From contig CAMLLC010000007.1 in NCBI GenBank assembly GCA_946480835.1, positions 1-64,000 of the forward strand: a stretch of DNA of 64,000 bases. The letters are read 5' to 3'. The notes beneath the pieces are model-generated. The model made no database searches. It saw only the letters and a list, made by a program, of their open reading frames with translations, and was not told where the DNA came from. This document shows positions 43,571 through 52,850 of this stretch, one piece after another. Both the position numbers and the translations under genes were made by a program. This DNA is from Entomomonas sp945283395 (lineage in GTDB: Bacteria; Pseudomonadota; Gammaproteobacteria; Pseudomonadales; Pseudomonadaceae). Position 1 is the stretch's first letter. Every line of letters begins with the position of its first letter.

Positions 43571-44371
43571 TTAGTATTTGTGTTTGAGTTTACGACGTTC
43601 AAAATCAACGATGCGTTGTCGGTAATGCTCAATGGTTTGGGGAGTCATAACACTATGCTGGTCATCTTGCAGCTCACCATTTAACTCATTAGTTAGTTTG
43701 CGTGCGGCAGCTAACATTACGTCAAAAGCTCTTTTAGGGTGTTTAGGTCCAGGCAACCCTAAAAAAAAACTCACAGCTCGAGTAGAGAAGTGGTCTATAT
43801 CATCTAAATCAAAAGTACCTGGTTTTACACCATTTGCCATTGAAAAATAACGTTCGCCATTACCTGTCATGCTTTCATGACGATGAAAAATATCCATTTC
43901 ACCAAATCGCAAGCCACTTTCTAAAATATTTTGGAGTAGTGCTGGGCCTTTGAAACCTTCTGGGGAGAGTGCAACTACGTTAAGAACTAATATTTCCTCA
44001 ATAGGTTGTTGTTTGCTATCGGGCTGTTTAACAGATTTGGCTGTTGAAGTTTTAGCAGCTGGAGACGGCTCATCATTCAAATTAAGACTAATTTGTGGTT
44101 CGCTTTTTGCTGTTTTACTGTTTGAATTTTTATTAGGTGAAAAGACAAGATCATCTTCTCCCTCTGTTATAGAGGAAAGAGTAGGGATTTTATCTGCTAT
44201 AGTTTCATTAAATGTATCCGCTTCAGTGGTATTGTCATAAAAAGAGCTTAAATTTCTGTCAAGCCTTAATTTACTACGGCTTCCACGAAGGCGACGCCAA
44301 CCATCAAATAGAATGGCTGCTATCACTATGATACCAAAAATAATTAGCCATTCACGCAACCCGAGCTCCAT
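43571..44371 (-). CDS. zipA: Cell division protein ZipA
   Basis: ZipA anchors FtsZ to the inner membrane in gammaproteobacteria. The 266-residue protein has an N-out membrane helix (about 5-23, LREWLIIFGIIVIAAILF), a basic patch, a Pro/Ser/Lys/acidic linker (about 45-125), and a C-terminal FtsZ-binding domain (about 127-260) with VLNVVALSPEGFKGPALLQ and FDVMLAAARKLTNEL. Its target, the FtsZ tail DYLDIPAFLRNQAD, is encoded in this window too. ligA follows by 53 bases. Confidence 0.93.
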   Translation of the reverse strand: MELGLREWLIIFGIIVIAAILFDGWRRLRGSRSKLRLDRNLSSFYDNTTEADTFNETIADKIPTLSSITEGEDDLVFSPNKNSNSKTAKSEPQISLNLNDEPSPAAKTSTAKSVKQPDSKQQPIEEILVLNVVALSPEGFKGPALLQNILESGLRFGEMDIFHRHESMTGNGERYFSMANGVKPGTFDLDDIDHFSTRAVSFFLGLPGPKHPKRAFDVMLAAARKLTNELNGELQDDQHSVMTPQTIEHYRQRIVDFERRKLKHKY

Positions 44372-44486
44372 CAGATCTCCCTTATTGGAATAAAAACCTA
44401 ATTAATTATACGGATTATCTCATAAGTTGGGGAGTGTAAAATAATTAATTTTTGTTATTTTTAGAGCAACTATTGGATCATTAAAG

Positions 44487-45746
44487 TCAATTTTTCCAGT
44501 GGCTATTTTGCAAGGCTATATTGAGCTGTTGAATAGTATTATTTAACACATAGACTTTAATAAACCACAAAGTATAACCTTCAGCGTAGTAAATGTTATT
44601 TTTTTGTTTTTCTCCTTCAAAATTTTTATAGAGAAAAAAACCATAACGTTCAAATAGCCGAAGCATTGTTATACTATGATGATTTAATTCTATTTGTTGT
44701 AATAATTTTAGTTGTGTTAAAAAATTTTCATCTAAAGGCGTATCTTGTTTAGCAAAATCTATCATAGGCTGCCAGTCTCGATAAATGGCATTTAATGTTG
44801 CATTGAATTTATAAATTAACCTTGAAAAGTATCTTGAAAAGTCACAACTATTTTGCTGGCAACCAGCTATCTCATTAGCACCTGTATAAAAGTTTTGATA
44901 GCCTAGTGCTATTTCAGTGATAAGTTGAATATTCCTTTCATTTTCTAAAGCCCATACAAGACTCCGTTGTTCTTTGGAGAGTGGAGCTAGTAGCGGTGTA
45001 AGTTCTGTTTGGTAAGAGGTTAAGTTAATGCCACTATGGGCTAATCTATCTACCACAAAATAAAGCTGCGAAAGAGCGTTTATAAAGGCATTAGTTTCTT
45101 CTAAGCTACGTTGCTCACTTCGTAACATATTACGGTAAAACTGTATATCCGCCAAAATGAATCGCATTCCTTGATCAATCTTGCCTGCTTCGATATCCAA
45201 AATAGCCTTAGCTGTGAGTAGTTGTGAGATGTTACTCGTATAAAGTAAAGGCAATGAGGCATTGACATTACGAGGGAATAAATGAGCAAAGTTAGTATAT
45301 TTTTGGAGCACCAAGTAATTATCAATAAACTTGTATTGCTCTTTGAGGTATTGCTGAATGATATTTTTTTGGGCTAATACATCATTTAAGCAATCTTGAT
45401 TGGTCTGGTTTATATCACATGGTAGCTGATACAGAAATAAATCTTTATCGTATGTTTTAGGTAATTCAAAGTGTTGCATGAAGTCGAGAGGTTTTTGTTG
45501 AGCCTTCTTTGTGGCTTCAGCAAGCGATTGATAACCTTCACTAATAAATTTCGTGCTGTCTAATATATTGAACCCCAACATAGCAAAGAAAGCATTTTGT
45601 TCCTTAGATAGGGTGGTTAGAGGAATCAATTGAGCATTATTTTTAACTGAAGTTAATAAAGTTTCATCTTTTGTTTGCCCCCAAATAACTACTAAAAAGA
45701 GAGCTAAACTAATAAGATAAGATGAGTAGGATATTTTTTTCTTCAT
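44487..45746 (-). CDS. Exported or membrane-anchored protein of unknown function
   Basis: I do not recognise a named family. The 419-residue protein has one N-terminal hydrophobic segment (about 9-24) that could be an uncleaved anchor or signal, then a soluble, mostly helical extracytoplasmic region. Notable stretches are AFFAMLGFNILDSTKF (about 52-67), a four-cysteine content (C109, C117 and a CQQNSC pair near 288), and no repeats. The cysteine spacing suggests disulfides in the periplasm. It lies between zipA and the Wzx-like gene, on the same strand as zipA, where smc is expected in Pseudomonas. Confidence 0.65.
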   Translation of the reverse strand: MKKKISYSSYLISLALFLVVIWGQTKDETLLTSVKNNAQLIPLTTLSKEQNAFFAMLGFNILDSTKFISEGYQSLAEATKKAQQKPLDFMQHFELPKTYDKDLFLYQLPCDINQTNQDCLNDVLAQKNIIQQYLKEQYKFIDNYLVLQKYTNFAHLFPRNVNASLPLLYTSNISQLLTAKAILDIEAGKIDQGMRFILADIQFYRNMLRSEQRSLEETNAFINALSQLYFVVDRLAHSGINLTSYQTELTPLLAPLSKEQRSLVWALENERNIQLITEIALGYQNFYTGANEIAGCQQNSCDFSRYFSRLIYKFNATLNAIYRDWQPMIDFAKQDTPLDENFLTQLKLLQQIELNHHSITMLRLFERYGFFLYKNFEGEKQKNNIYYAEGYTLWFIKVYVLNNTIQQLNIALQNSHWKN

Positions 45747-46034
45747 TGTTATTTAATAAATCTATTCATTAGCTGACTTAACCATAAGGTGAAAGTGTTA
45801 ATAGTGTATTAAGATTTAGATAAAAAATAAAGACATCTATAACTTGGTTGCTATTACTATTTGGATTACCTAAGCTAACTTTTATAGCAATTTGACTAAA
45901 AATAAATATATTCCACTAGAAAAAAGCTAGCTTATAATAGGCTAGCCAGCTAGTTCAATCCAAGAAATGTAGCTAATAATGATAAGTTAAGTTTATTAGC
46001 ATAAGGACTTGTGTAATTATGGATTCTAAAAATA

Positions 46035-47381
46035 TTAGATTTTTTTAAGATTATATCTAAGAAGGCTAGCAGTTTTTACAAAATTTAGTGTTGCAAGTTT
46101 CAACCAGAAGATTTGCCGAGTTTGCCTACTAAAGCTATCAAACAAGAAACTAGCACAGCATATGGCTATTAAAGTGGCAATAGCTGCTCCTATTTCACCA
46201 TAAAGAGGTATAAGAATTATATTCATTAGGATATTAGCTATTGCGCCTAAAAGGGTTCTATAGAAAGCTAACAATTGTTTATTTTCTAATATAAACCATT
46301 GGGAAGCTGCAACCCCCATGCTTACAAATATCCCTGACCAAATATGGATGGTTAGCACAGGGGTAGATGAGTGATATTGATTACCATACAATATTTGAAT
46401 GATATAGGGAGATAAAAAAGTTGTAATAAGTGCGATAAAAGTAGAGATAAGCACTAATAATTTCATGATAAAAGCTAGTTTATTATAATAATTTTGTTCA
46501 TTAATTGTTTTAGCTTGAATAAGTGAAGGATTAATAGAAGACATAATAACCATTGGAATAAAATACCAGATTTCACTAATTTTAGTGGCCGCGGTGTAAA
46601 TACCAATAGCTTTATAATCAAGCATACGACCTAACATGATTTTATCTATTTGCATATAAATAATAATAGTTAAGCCTGATAATATTAGCGGCCAGCATTG
46701 TTTTAGATCATGTTTAATACGGTCTAGACTAATCTGCCAACTTAAAATAGTTTGGTTATTATAAGTATAGGCTAACAGTATTAAGAGGCTAATAATAATA
46801 CTATCTATTAAAAATACTGCAGCAATTGCCAATAAAGAGGCATGGGTTAGGATGAGTATAATTTTTAATAGACTACAAATAATAAAAGAACTATTTTCCA
46901 CCCAGACCATGTATTTAGATAACGTATTAGCTTCAAAATAGAATCGGATAACATCTAAGGGTTTAAATAGCAAAGTAATTCCTAGCACGATACATATAAG
47001 TTGGCTATTGGTGCTATCAAATAACCAACAGCTCAATATGACTAATATTGAGAAAGCTAACGAAGCAGTAATAATTTGTATTAAACAGGCGCTTCCTAAT
47101 ATTTGATTGGCTTGCGAGGTTTCTTTAACTAAGTCTCTGACTACAATATTATTTAAGCCAAAGCCAGCGATAACCATTAAAAAACTCATAATAGCCAGTA
47201 TATAGTTGAGCAATCCAAGCTGACTAGGCCCTAAATAGCGAGCCATCCAAGCCCCTAGAAAAACCCCTATTCCCATTCGAAATATTTTGTCAAAGAAAAG
47301 CCAACCTATATTATTAATTATTTTTGCTAGATATGGCTTTTGCTGAAATTTTTCTCTTATAAAATATGGTAGTAATTTCAT
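46035..47381 (-). CDS. Wzx-like polysaccharide flippase (MATE/MOP superfamily)
   Basis: The 448-residue protein has about twelve to fourteen membrane helices and belongs to the polysaccharide-transport branch of the MOP superfamily, flipping undecaprenyl-linked glycan units across the inner membrane. Landmarks are GVFLGAWMARYLGPSQLGLLNY (split by an intervening charge), GFGLNNIVVRDL and the QIDKIMLGRM loop. It begins 6 bases after the ugd stop on the same strand, so the two are probably cotranscribed. No polymerase or glycosyltransferase is adjacent, so the glycan is unknown. Confidence 0.85.
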   Translation of the reverse strand: MKLLPYFIREKFQQKPYLAKIINNIGWLFFDKIFRMGIGVFLGAWMARYLGPSQLGLLNYILAIMSFLMVIAGFGLNNIVVRDLVKETSQANQILGSACLIQIITASLAFSILVILSCWLFDSTNSQLICIVLGITLLFKPLDVIRFYFEANTLSKYMVWVENSSFIICSLLKIILILTHASLLAIAAVFLIDSIIISLLILLAYTYNNQTILSWQISLDRIKHDLKQCWPLILSGLTIIIYMQIDKIMLGRMLDYKAIGIYTAATKISEIWYFIPMVIMSSINPSLIQAKTINEQNYYNKLAFIMKLLVLISTFIALITTFLSPYIIQILYGNQYHSSTPVLTIHIWSGIFVSMGVAASQWFILENKQLLAFYRTLLGAIANILMNIILIPLYGEIGAAIATLIAICCASFLFDSFSRQTRQIFWLKLATLNFVKTASLLRYNLKKI

Positions 47382-47387
47382 TATTCG

Positions 47388-48725
47388 TTAAGTGGATTGT
47401 GCTTGGCGACCTATGGAATAATAGGTGATTTTAAGCTCTTGCATTTGTTCTAATGAAAATAGATTACGTCCATCAAAAATGACAGGATTTTTCAAGTTAG
47501 AGCAAATAAGATTAAAGTCAGGAGCTTTAAACTCTTGCCATTCGGTGATAATGATTAATGCATCACTTCCCTTAAGGGTATCTTCTTTTTGTTGACAAAG
47601 TTGTAAATCATCTCTTTTGCCATAAATACGTTTTGTTTCATCCATAGCTTTTGGGTCATAAGCTTTGACTTTTGCGCCTGCTTGCCATAAAGCTTCCATT
47701 AACACCCGGCTGGGAGCTTCTCTCATGTCATCGGTATTAGGTTTGAAGCTCAGTCCCCATAGTGCAAAGGTCTTTCCTTCCAGATTACCAGAAAAATGCT
47801 TATTTATTTTAGTAAATAATACATGTTTTTGTAGATCATTACGTTCTTCTACAGCGTTAAGTACTTTAGCCTCGAATCCTATTTCTTTTGCTGTACGAAT
47901 GAGTGCTTTGACATCTTTAGGAAAACATGAACCGCCATAACCAGCTCCAGCATAAATAAAATGATAACCAATACGAGGATCTGAACCTATACCTTGGCGG
48001 ACCATTTGGATATCCGCGCCTAGTTGTTCTGCTAAATTAGCCATTTCATTCATAAAGCTGATTTTGGTTGCGAGTAGACAATTAGCAGCATATTTACATA
48101 GTTCAGCACTATGGATATCCATAACGATAATTTTTTCATGATTTCTGTTGAAAGGGGCATACAGCTCTCTTAATGTCTGCTCGGTAGCTGCATCATTTGT
48201 ACCTATGATGATCCTATCGGGCTTCATACAATCATTGACAGCAGAGCCCTCTTTGAGAAATTCAGGGTTAGAGGCAATATTAACTTTAATATTTAATTTA
48301 TTGCGAGTTGTTAATACTTGTTTAACTTGGGTAGCTACTTTATCGGCGGTGCCCACCGGAACGGTTGATTTATCAATAATAATACAATCTTGATTAATGT
48401 GACTGGCAATAGTTTCAGCTACAGATAGTACATATTGTAAATCTGCTGAGCCATCTTCATCAGGAGGTGTTCCCACCGCTATAAAAAAAATATTGCTTTG
48501 CTCAATAGCTTCTACTGCATTAGTTGTAAAATGTAAGAGCCCCTTTGCATAATTATCTTTTACTAAAGGTTCAAGGCCTGGCTCAAAAATCGGCAGTATA
48601 CCTTGTTTGAGATTCTCAATTTTTTGGCTATCAATATCAACACATGTCACATGGTGACCTACGTTTGCCAAAATAGTGCCCTGTACTAAACCAACATAAC
48701 CTGTTCCAAAAACTGTAATTTTCAT
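47388..48725 (-). CDS. ugd: UDP-glucose 6-dehydrogenase
   Basis: Ugd oxidises UDP-glucose to UDP-glucuronate with two NAD+, supplying acidic sugars for capsule, exopolysaccharide or LPS. The 445-residue protein has the NAD loop GTGYVGLVQGT (about 7-17), the DKSTVPVGT segment, the NPEFLKEGSAV loop, the catalytic C267 in GGSCFPKD and the LWGLSFKPNTDDMREAPS hinge. It is first of a probable two-gene unit with the flippase. Confidence 0.95.
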   Translation of the reverse strand: MKITVFGTGYVGLVQGTILANVGHHVTCVDIDSQKIENLKQGILPIFEPGLEPLVKDNYAKGLLHFTTNAVEAIEQSNIFFIAVGTPPDEDGSADLQYVLSVAETIASHINQDCIIIDKSTVPVGTADKVATQVKQVLTTRNKLNIKVNIASNPEFLKEGSAVNDCMKPDRIIIGTNDAATEQTLRELYAPFNRNHEKIIVMDIHSAELCKYAANCLLATKISFMNEMANLAEQLGADIQMVRQGIGSDPRIGYHFIYAGAGYGGSCFPKDVKALIRTAKEIGFEAKVLNAVEERNDLQKHVLFTKINKHFSGNLEGKTFALWGLSFKPNTDDMREAPSRVLMEALWQAGAKVKAYDPKAMDETKRIYGKRDDLQLCQQKEDTLKGSDALIIITEWQEFKAPDFNLICSNLKNPVIFDGRNLFSLEQMQELKITYYSIGRQAQST

Positions 48726-48880
48726 AATTAATGACTTTTATTTGTTAAGTGGATAAATAGTATAACTAACTTACAATATACCAGTATAAGAAGAAAAAAT
48801 ATATTGTTGTCAAGCTATTAATTATAAAAAGATAGAGTAAATTTGTGTTAGATTAATAAAAGAGAAAGTTACAAGATGAT

Positions 48881-49408
48881 ATGAAAATGTTTAAGATACA
48901 TTCTTTATTGATTATTTTAGTAATTTCCCCCTATCTTTCTGCTAAGATTTATCAATGCATGGATGCAACAGGGCAACGTATTTTTTCCGACAAACCATGT
49001 CAATATATTGAATCTATGGGAGATGGTGAAGTAAGTAGTTACGATGCCAGCAAAGTTCCTAATGTAGAGCTTAATAATGTACCTCAAGTTGTTAGCGATC
49101 AAAAAGCTGAGCAAATACGCTATCGCATGACCCCTGCTCAAGCAAGGGCTAAATATTGCGCTAAATATAGTCAGCCGCAAAGAGATAACTTAATTGCTTT
49201 AAAACAAGTAGTGTTAGGAATGTATTTGGCTGATGTCATTAAAGTATGGGGAGCTCCTTTGTCATCTGATGGCAATAAAGTTTTATTTCAAGATGGTGAT
49301 GATGAAGTCACTATTTCTCTTATAGAAGGTTGTGTTATCAATATTCAGCGAAATCTACAGCAAGAAGAGGACATTGATTCGTCAGTACCTATAGAGTCAA
49401 GTTTTTAA
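48881..49408 (+). CDS. DUF4124 domain-containing secreted protein
   Basis: The 175-residue protein has a signal peptide (about 1-19) and then the DUF4124 segment IYQCMDATGQRIFSDKPCQ, with paired cysteines typical of small periplasmic proteins, followed by a unique C-terminal part with another CAKYSQPQ and a VWGAPLSSDG segment. DUF4124 has no defined function. It ends four bases before comEC, with no terminator, so they were presumably cotranscribed. It is divergent from ugd. Confidence 0.8.
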   Translation: MKMFKIHSLLIILVISPYLSAKIYQCMDATGQRIFSDKPCQYIESMGDGEVSSYDASKVPNVELNNVPQVVSDQKAEQIRYRMTPAQARAKYCAKYSQPQRDNLIALKQVVLGMYLADVIKVWGAPLSSDGNKVLFQDGDDEVTISLIEGCVINIQRNLQQEEDIDSSVPIESSF

Positions 49409-49412
49409 AATA

Positions 49413-51640
49413 ATGCGTATAGCTCTGGTGGCATTAATTAGTGGTTTATTAACTGTTAGGTTTTTGGGTCATTTGCCTTCTGGTGATGTATGCTTATGGT
49501 TAGCTAGTATAGGTTTTATATTAATTTTTAGTCGTATTTTTCCTATTGGTTTTTTATTGCTAGGTATTGCTTGGGGGGGGGCTTTTGTGCAATATGCGTG
49601 ATGAATGATCGTTTAGATAAAAAGTTAGACGGACAAAAAATTTGGTTAGTAGGAGAAATTAGTGGACTTCCAGAACAAGATCAACAATTAACTAGATTTT
49701 ATGTAAAGAATAGCCAGACATTACATAGCAAACTTCCTAAGCTAATTAGGTTATCATGGTATCAAGCGCAACCTATTATGATTATGCCTGGAGAAAAATG
49801 GCGTTTTTTGGTGACTTTAAAATATCCTAAAGGAACAGTCAAACCTGCCACTTTTGATTATGAAGCTTGGTTAACTAGTAAACATGTAGGCGCTACAGGT
49901 ACTGTTAAGCAGGCTGAAAGGTTAGAAAGAGCAGGGCTAATGGCTGGTTGGCGTCATCAATTAAGAGCTACCATTCTTGCCCAAAATACCTATGGGCAGG
50001 GTGGTGGTCTAGTTGCACTAGTAATTGGGGATGGTTCAGGTATAAGCCAAACCCAGTGGGATATTTTGCAAGCAACAGGTACCATCCATTTGATGGTAGT
50101 TTCAGGTCAACATATCACACTATTAGCTGCTTTAATTTACGGCAGTATTGCTTGGTTAGCGCGTATAGGCTGGTGGCCTAAGCGTCTTAACTGGCTGCCT
50201 GTAGCTTGTGCTATGGCAATGGGAGGAGCTGTTAGCTACGGATACTTAGCAGGTTTTGATATTCCTGTGCAAAGATCTTGTATTATGTTGGCAATTGTAC
50301 TTTTGTGGCGGTTAAAATTTCGTCAATTGGGAATAATTACCCCTTTCTTGTCGGCACTAGCTATTGTCTTGATATATGATCCTTTAGCTAGTTTACAAGC
50401 AGGCTTTTGGTTATCTTTCGTGTCAGTAGCTATTTTATTAATAGTTTTCGCGGGAAGATTGCAGCCAAGTAAATGGTGGATTAATACGATTAAATTAGAG
50501 TGGGTTATTTCAATAGGGTTAACTCCAGTGTTAATGGCTTTATTATTACCAGTGAGTCTAACAGGGCCAATAGCTAATTTAGTGGCGGTACCCATCGTAA
50601 CTTTTATCATTGTGCCGTTAGCTTTATTAGGCACTTTATTTAGTGCCGTCCCTTATCTAGGCGGTGTATTATTATGGTTGGCTGGCGCTAGTTTACATTA
50701 TTTATTTAGCTTTTTAGCTGCAATGGCGCAGTTGGTTCCTGCTTGGATTATACCTTTGCCGGCCTGGTGGGCTTTTATATTAGCTTTATTAGGTGTCGTG
50801 TTATTATTACTACCAAGCGGTTTACCCATTAGGTTATTCGGTTTAGTATTTTGTTTACCTTTATTGATACCTAATCAAACGATTATCACTAAAGGTTTGG
50901 CAAAGGTAACTGTATTTGATGTGGAGCAAGGATTAGCTGTTTTAGTAAGAACTACATAACATACTTTATTATATGATCTAGGTCCGAGTTTTGGTGACTT
51001 TAATTTAGGTGCAAGAATTTTATTACCTTCTTTACAAAGACAGGGTATTAGTATAGTGGATAAGATTATCGTATCTCATGCCGATAGAGATCATATAGGA
51101 GCTTCAGTGCCTATCAATGAGCGTTTAATTATTAAAGAAATATTATCAGGAGAAGTTGACAGATTACCTAAAGAGTTAAGCATTAAGCCTTGTTTAAGCG
51201 GCCTTCAATGGACTTGGGATGATGTTAATTTTACGCTTTGGCAATGGTCAGGAGCAACAAAGAGTAATGATGCTTCTCGTGTATTGATGGTAGAAGCTAA
51301 GGGCGAGCGATTATTATTAACAGGAGATATTTCTAAGCCAGCTGAATAGGCATGGTTACTTAATAACCATTTTACTATTGACTGGTTGTTATTTCCTCAT
51401 CATGGTAGTAAACACAGTTCATCAATTGACTTTTTAGCTATGACTAAGCCGCATAATGCAATTATCTCAAGAGGTTGGTTAAATGCTTTTCATCATCCTA
51501 ATGAACAAGTTGTAAATCGCTATAAAGCCCTTAATACTCAATTACATGACACCGCTATCACAGGTGCTTTACACATAACCCTTGGGGCGTATTTACCTGT
51601 AGAGAGGCAAAGGGATATAAAATATTTTTGGCGAAAATGA
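49413..51640 (+). pseudogene. comEC: comEC, decayed DNA-uptake channel gene
   Basis: ComEC forms the inner-membrane channel for DNA uptake in natural transformation. Reading through, the gene has the N-terminal membrane region, the competence-domain helices (VSGQHITLLAALIYG) and the beta-lactamase-like domain (VFDVEQGLAVLVRT, IVSHADRDHIGAS, FPHHGSKHSSS). Three lesions split it: a frameshift at a run of nine G (49573-49581; eight would keep frame and align with Pseudomonas ComEC), an in-frame TAA at 50957-50959, and an in-frame TAG at 51347-51349. Both stops sit at conserved-type positions and could come from CAA and CAG. Downstream frame is otherwise intact, pointing to recent decay. Confidence 0.9.
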
Positions 51641-51711
51641 CAAGATGAGGTTATCATTATTCATTAACTTTTAGATAAGATAACCTAGTTTACAAAAGGG
51701 AGCGAAAAACT

Positions 51712-52416
51712 GTGTGGGAGTTAGTTAAAGCTGGCGGGATCATGATGTTCCCTATTATTCTTTGTTCTATTGTGGCAATGGGTATCATTATTGAACGATT
51801 AATAGTATTAAGAACAACTAAGGTAGCACCTAGTGATTTATTGGCCAAAGTCTGGAATTGGTTTAAGTCAGGGCAAATAGATCAATTAAGATTAGCAGAG
51901 TTAAGAAAAGATTCACCTTTAGGACAAATTTTATCCGCGGGGCTTTCTTCTGCCACTAAAGGCCGTGAACAAATGAAAGAAGCTATTGAGGAAGCAGGTG
52001 GCTTTGTAATTCATAGCTTAGAACGTTATTTAAACACCTTAGGTACTATTGCGGCTATCTCTCCTTTATTAGGATTATTAGGCACTGTATTTGGTCTCAT
52101 TGAAATCTTCAGCGCTTTTCTTGCTGGTGGTACGCCAGACGCTGGTAAACTAGCAGGTGGTATTGCTATGGCTTTGGTGACTACCGCGTCAGGTTTGATT
52201 GTTGCTATCCCAGCGGTATTTTTTCACCGTTTTTTATTACGTAAAGTAGATGACTTAGTAGTTGCCATGGAACAAAATGTGACTAGGCTCGTAGATGCTA
52301 TAGATGATAGTTATCATAATAGAGAACCCCATTTTAAACCTGAGGCTAAATCTTCTAGAAAAGTAAAAAGTAAAATAGCATCACATCTAACATCAAATCG
52401 AGGCGAATCGGCGTGA
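51712..52416 (+). CDS. ExbB/TolQ-family proton-channel subunit
   Basis: ExbB/TolQ proteins pair with ExbD/TolR to use the proton gradient for energising outer-membrane transport or envelope maintenance. The 234-residue protein has three membrane helices (about 12-30, 100-125 and 145-170), with the conserved TIAAISPLLGLLGTVFGLIE and GGIAMALVTTASGLIVAIPA. It starts at GTG 51712, with AAAGGGAG upstream; no ATG is better placed. The same gene lies before exbD-lpxK in Pseudomonas. No TonB is adjacent, so which partner it energises is unknown. Confidence 0.88.
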   Translation: MWELVKAGGIMMFPIILCSIVAMGIIIERLIVLRTTKVAPSDLLAKVWNWFKSGQIDQLRLAELRKDSPLGQILSAGLSSATKGREQMKEAIEEAGGFVIHSLERYLNTLGTIAAISPLLGLLGTVFGLIEIFSAFLAGGTPDAGKLAGGIAMALVTTASGLIVAIPAVFFHRFLLRKVDDLVVAMEQNVTRLVDAIDDSYHNREPHFKPEAKSSRKVKSKIASHLTSNRGESA

Positions 52417-52850
52417 GATTTAAAAGAGGACGAGGTAATGGATCTGCCCGTGATGAGATATACATAAATCTAGCATCCTTAATAGATATTATTTTTGTAT
52501 TATTACTATTTTTTGTAGTGACCACAACCTTTACTAGAGAAAATCAGCTAAAAATTCAATTACCAGAGGCGGGCGTTCATAATCCTGTAACCTCAGCTAA
52601 TATTGATCGCTTAGAAATAACTATTAGTAGTGATGGCAAATATGCTGTTAATGGCAGAGTATTACCTCAAGCAACAGAAGATAACTTAACGGAAGCTCTT
52701 CAAGCTGAATCAAAAGGTAATAAGGATGTTCCAGTATTAGTGACGGCTGATGCTAATGCCAGATATCAAGCAATAATTACAGCTATGTCGGCCGCTGGAC
52801 AAATGGGATTTTCTAAATTACGGTTAGCGACAGTAGAATCTGAGCATTAA
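52413..52850 (+). CDS. ExbD/TolR-family proton-channel subunit
   Basis: The 145-residue protein has a cytoplasmic N terminus, one membrane helix (about 19-41) with the proton-carrying D25 in LASLIDIIFVLLLFFVV, and a periplasmic domain. It overlaps the ExbB-type gene by four bases (GTGA) and the lpxK start (TAATG), so the three are translationally coupled. It is placed here as in Pseudomonas. Confidence 0.92.
   Translation: MRFKRGRGNGSARDEIYINLASLIDIIFVLLLFFVVTTTFTRENQLKIQLPEAGVHNPVTSANIDRLEITISSDGKYAVNGRVLPQATEDNLTEALQAESKGNKDVPVLVTADANARYQAIITAMSAAGQMGFSKLRLATVESEH

Noticed and set aside
49571..50959. A stand-alone 462-residue membrane protein and two short downstream ORFs (51056-51349, 51386-51640)
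   Set aside because: They are consecutive pieces of one comEC frame, in the same phase after the G9 shift and separated only by single stop codons. Calling them separate genes would hide the pseudogene.
50957..51349. Recoding of TAA and TAG as amino acids in comEC
   Set aside because: TAA, TAG and TGA all end clearly intact genes in this window, for example rsmI (TAA), kdsB (TAG) and rsmH (TGA), and no recoding element is visible, so the stops are better explained by decay.
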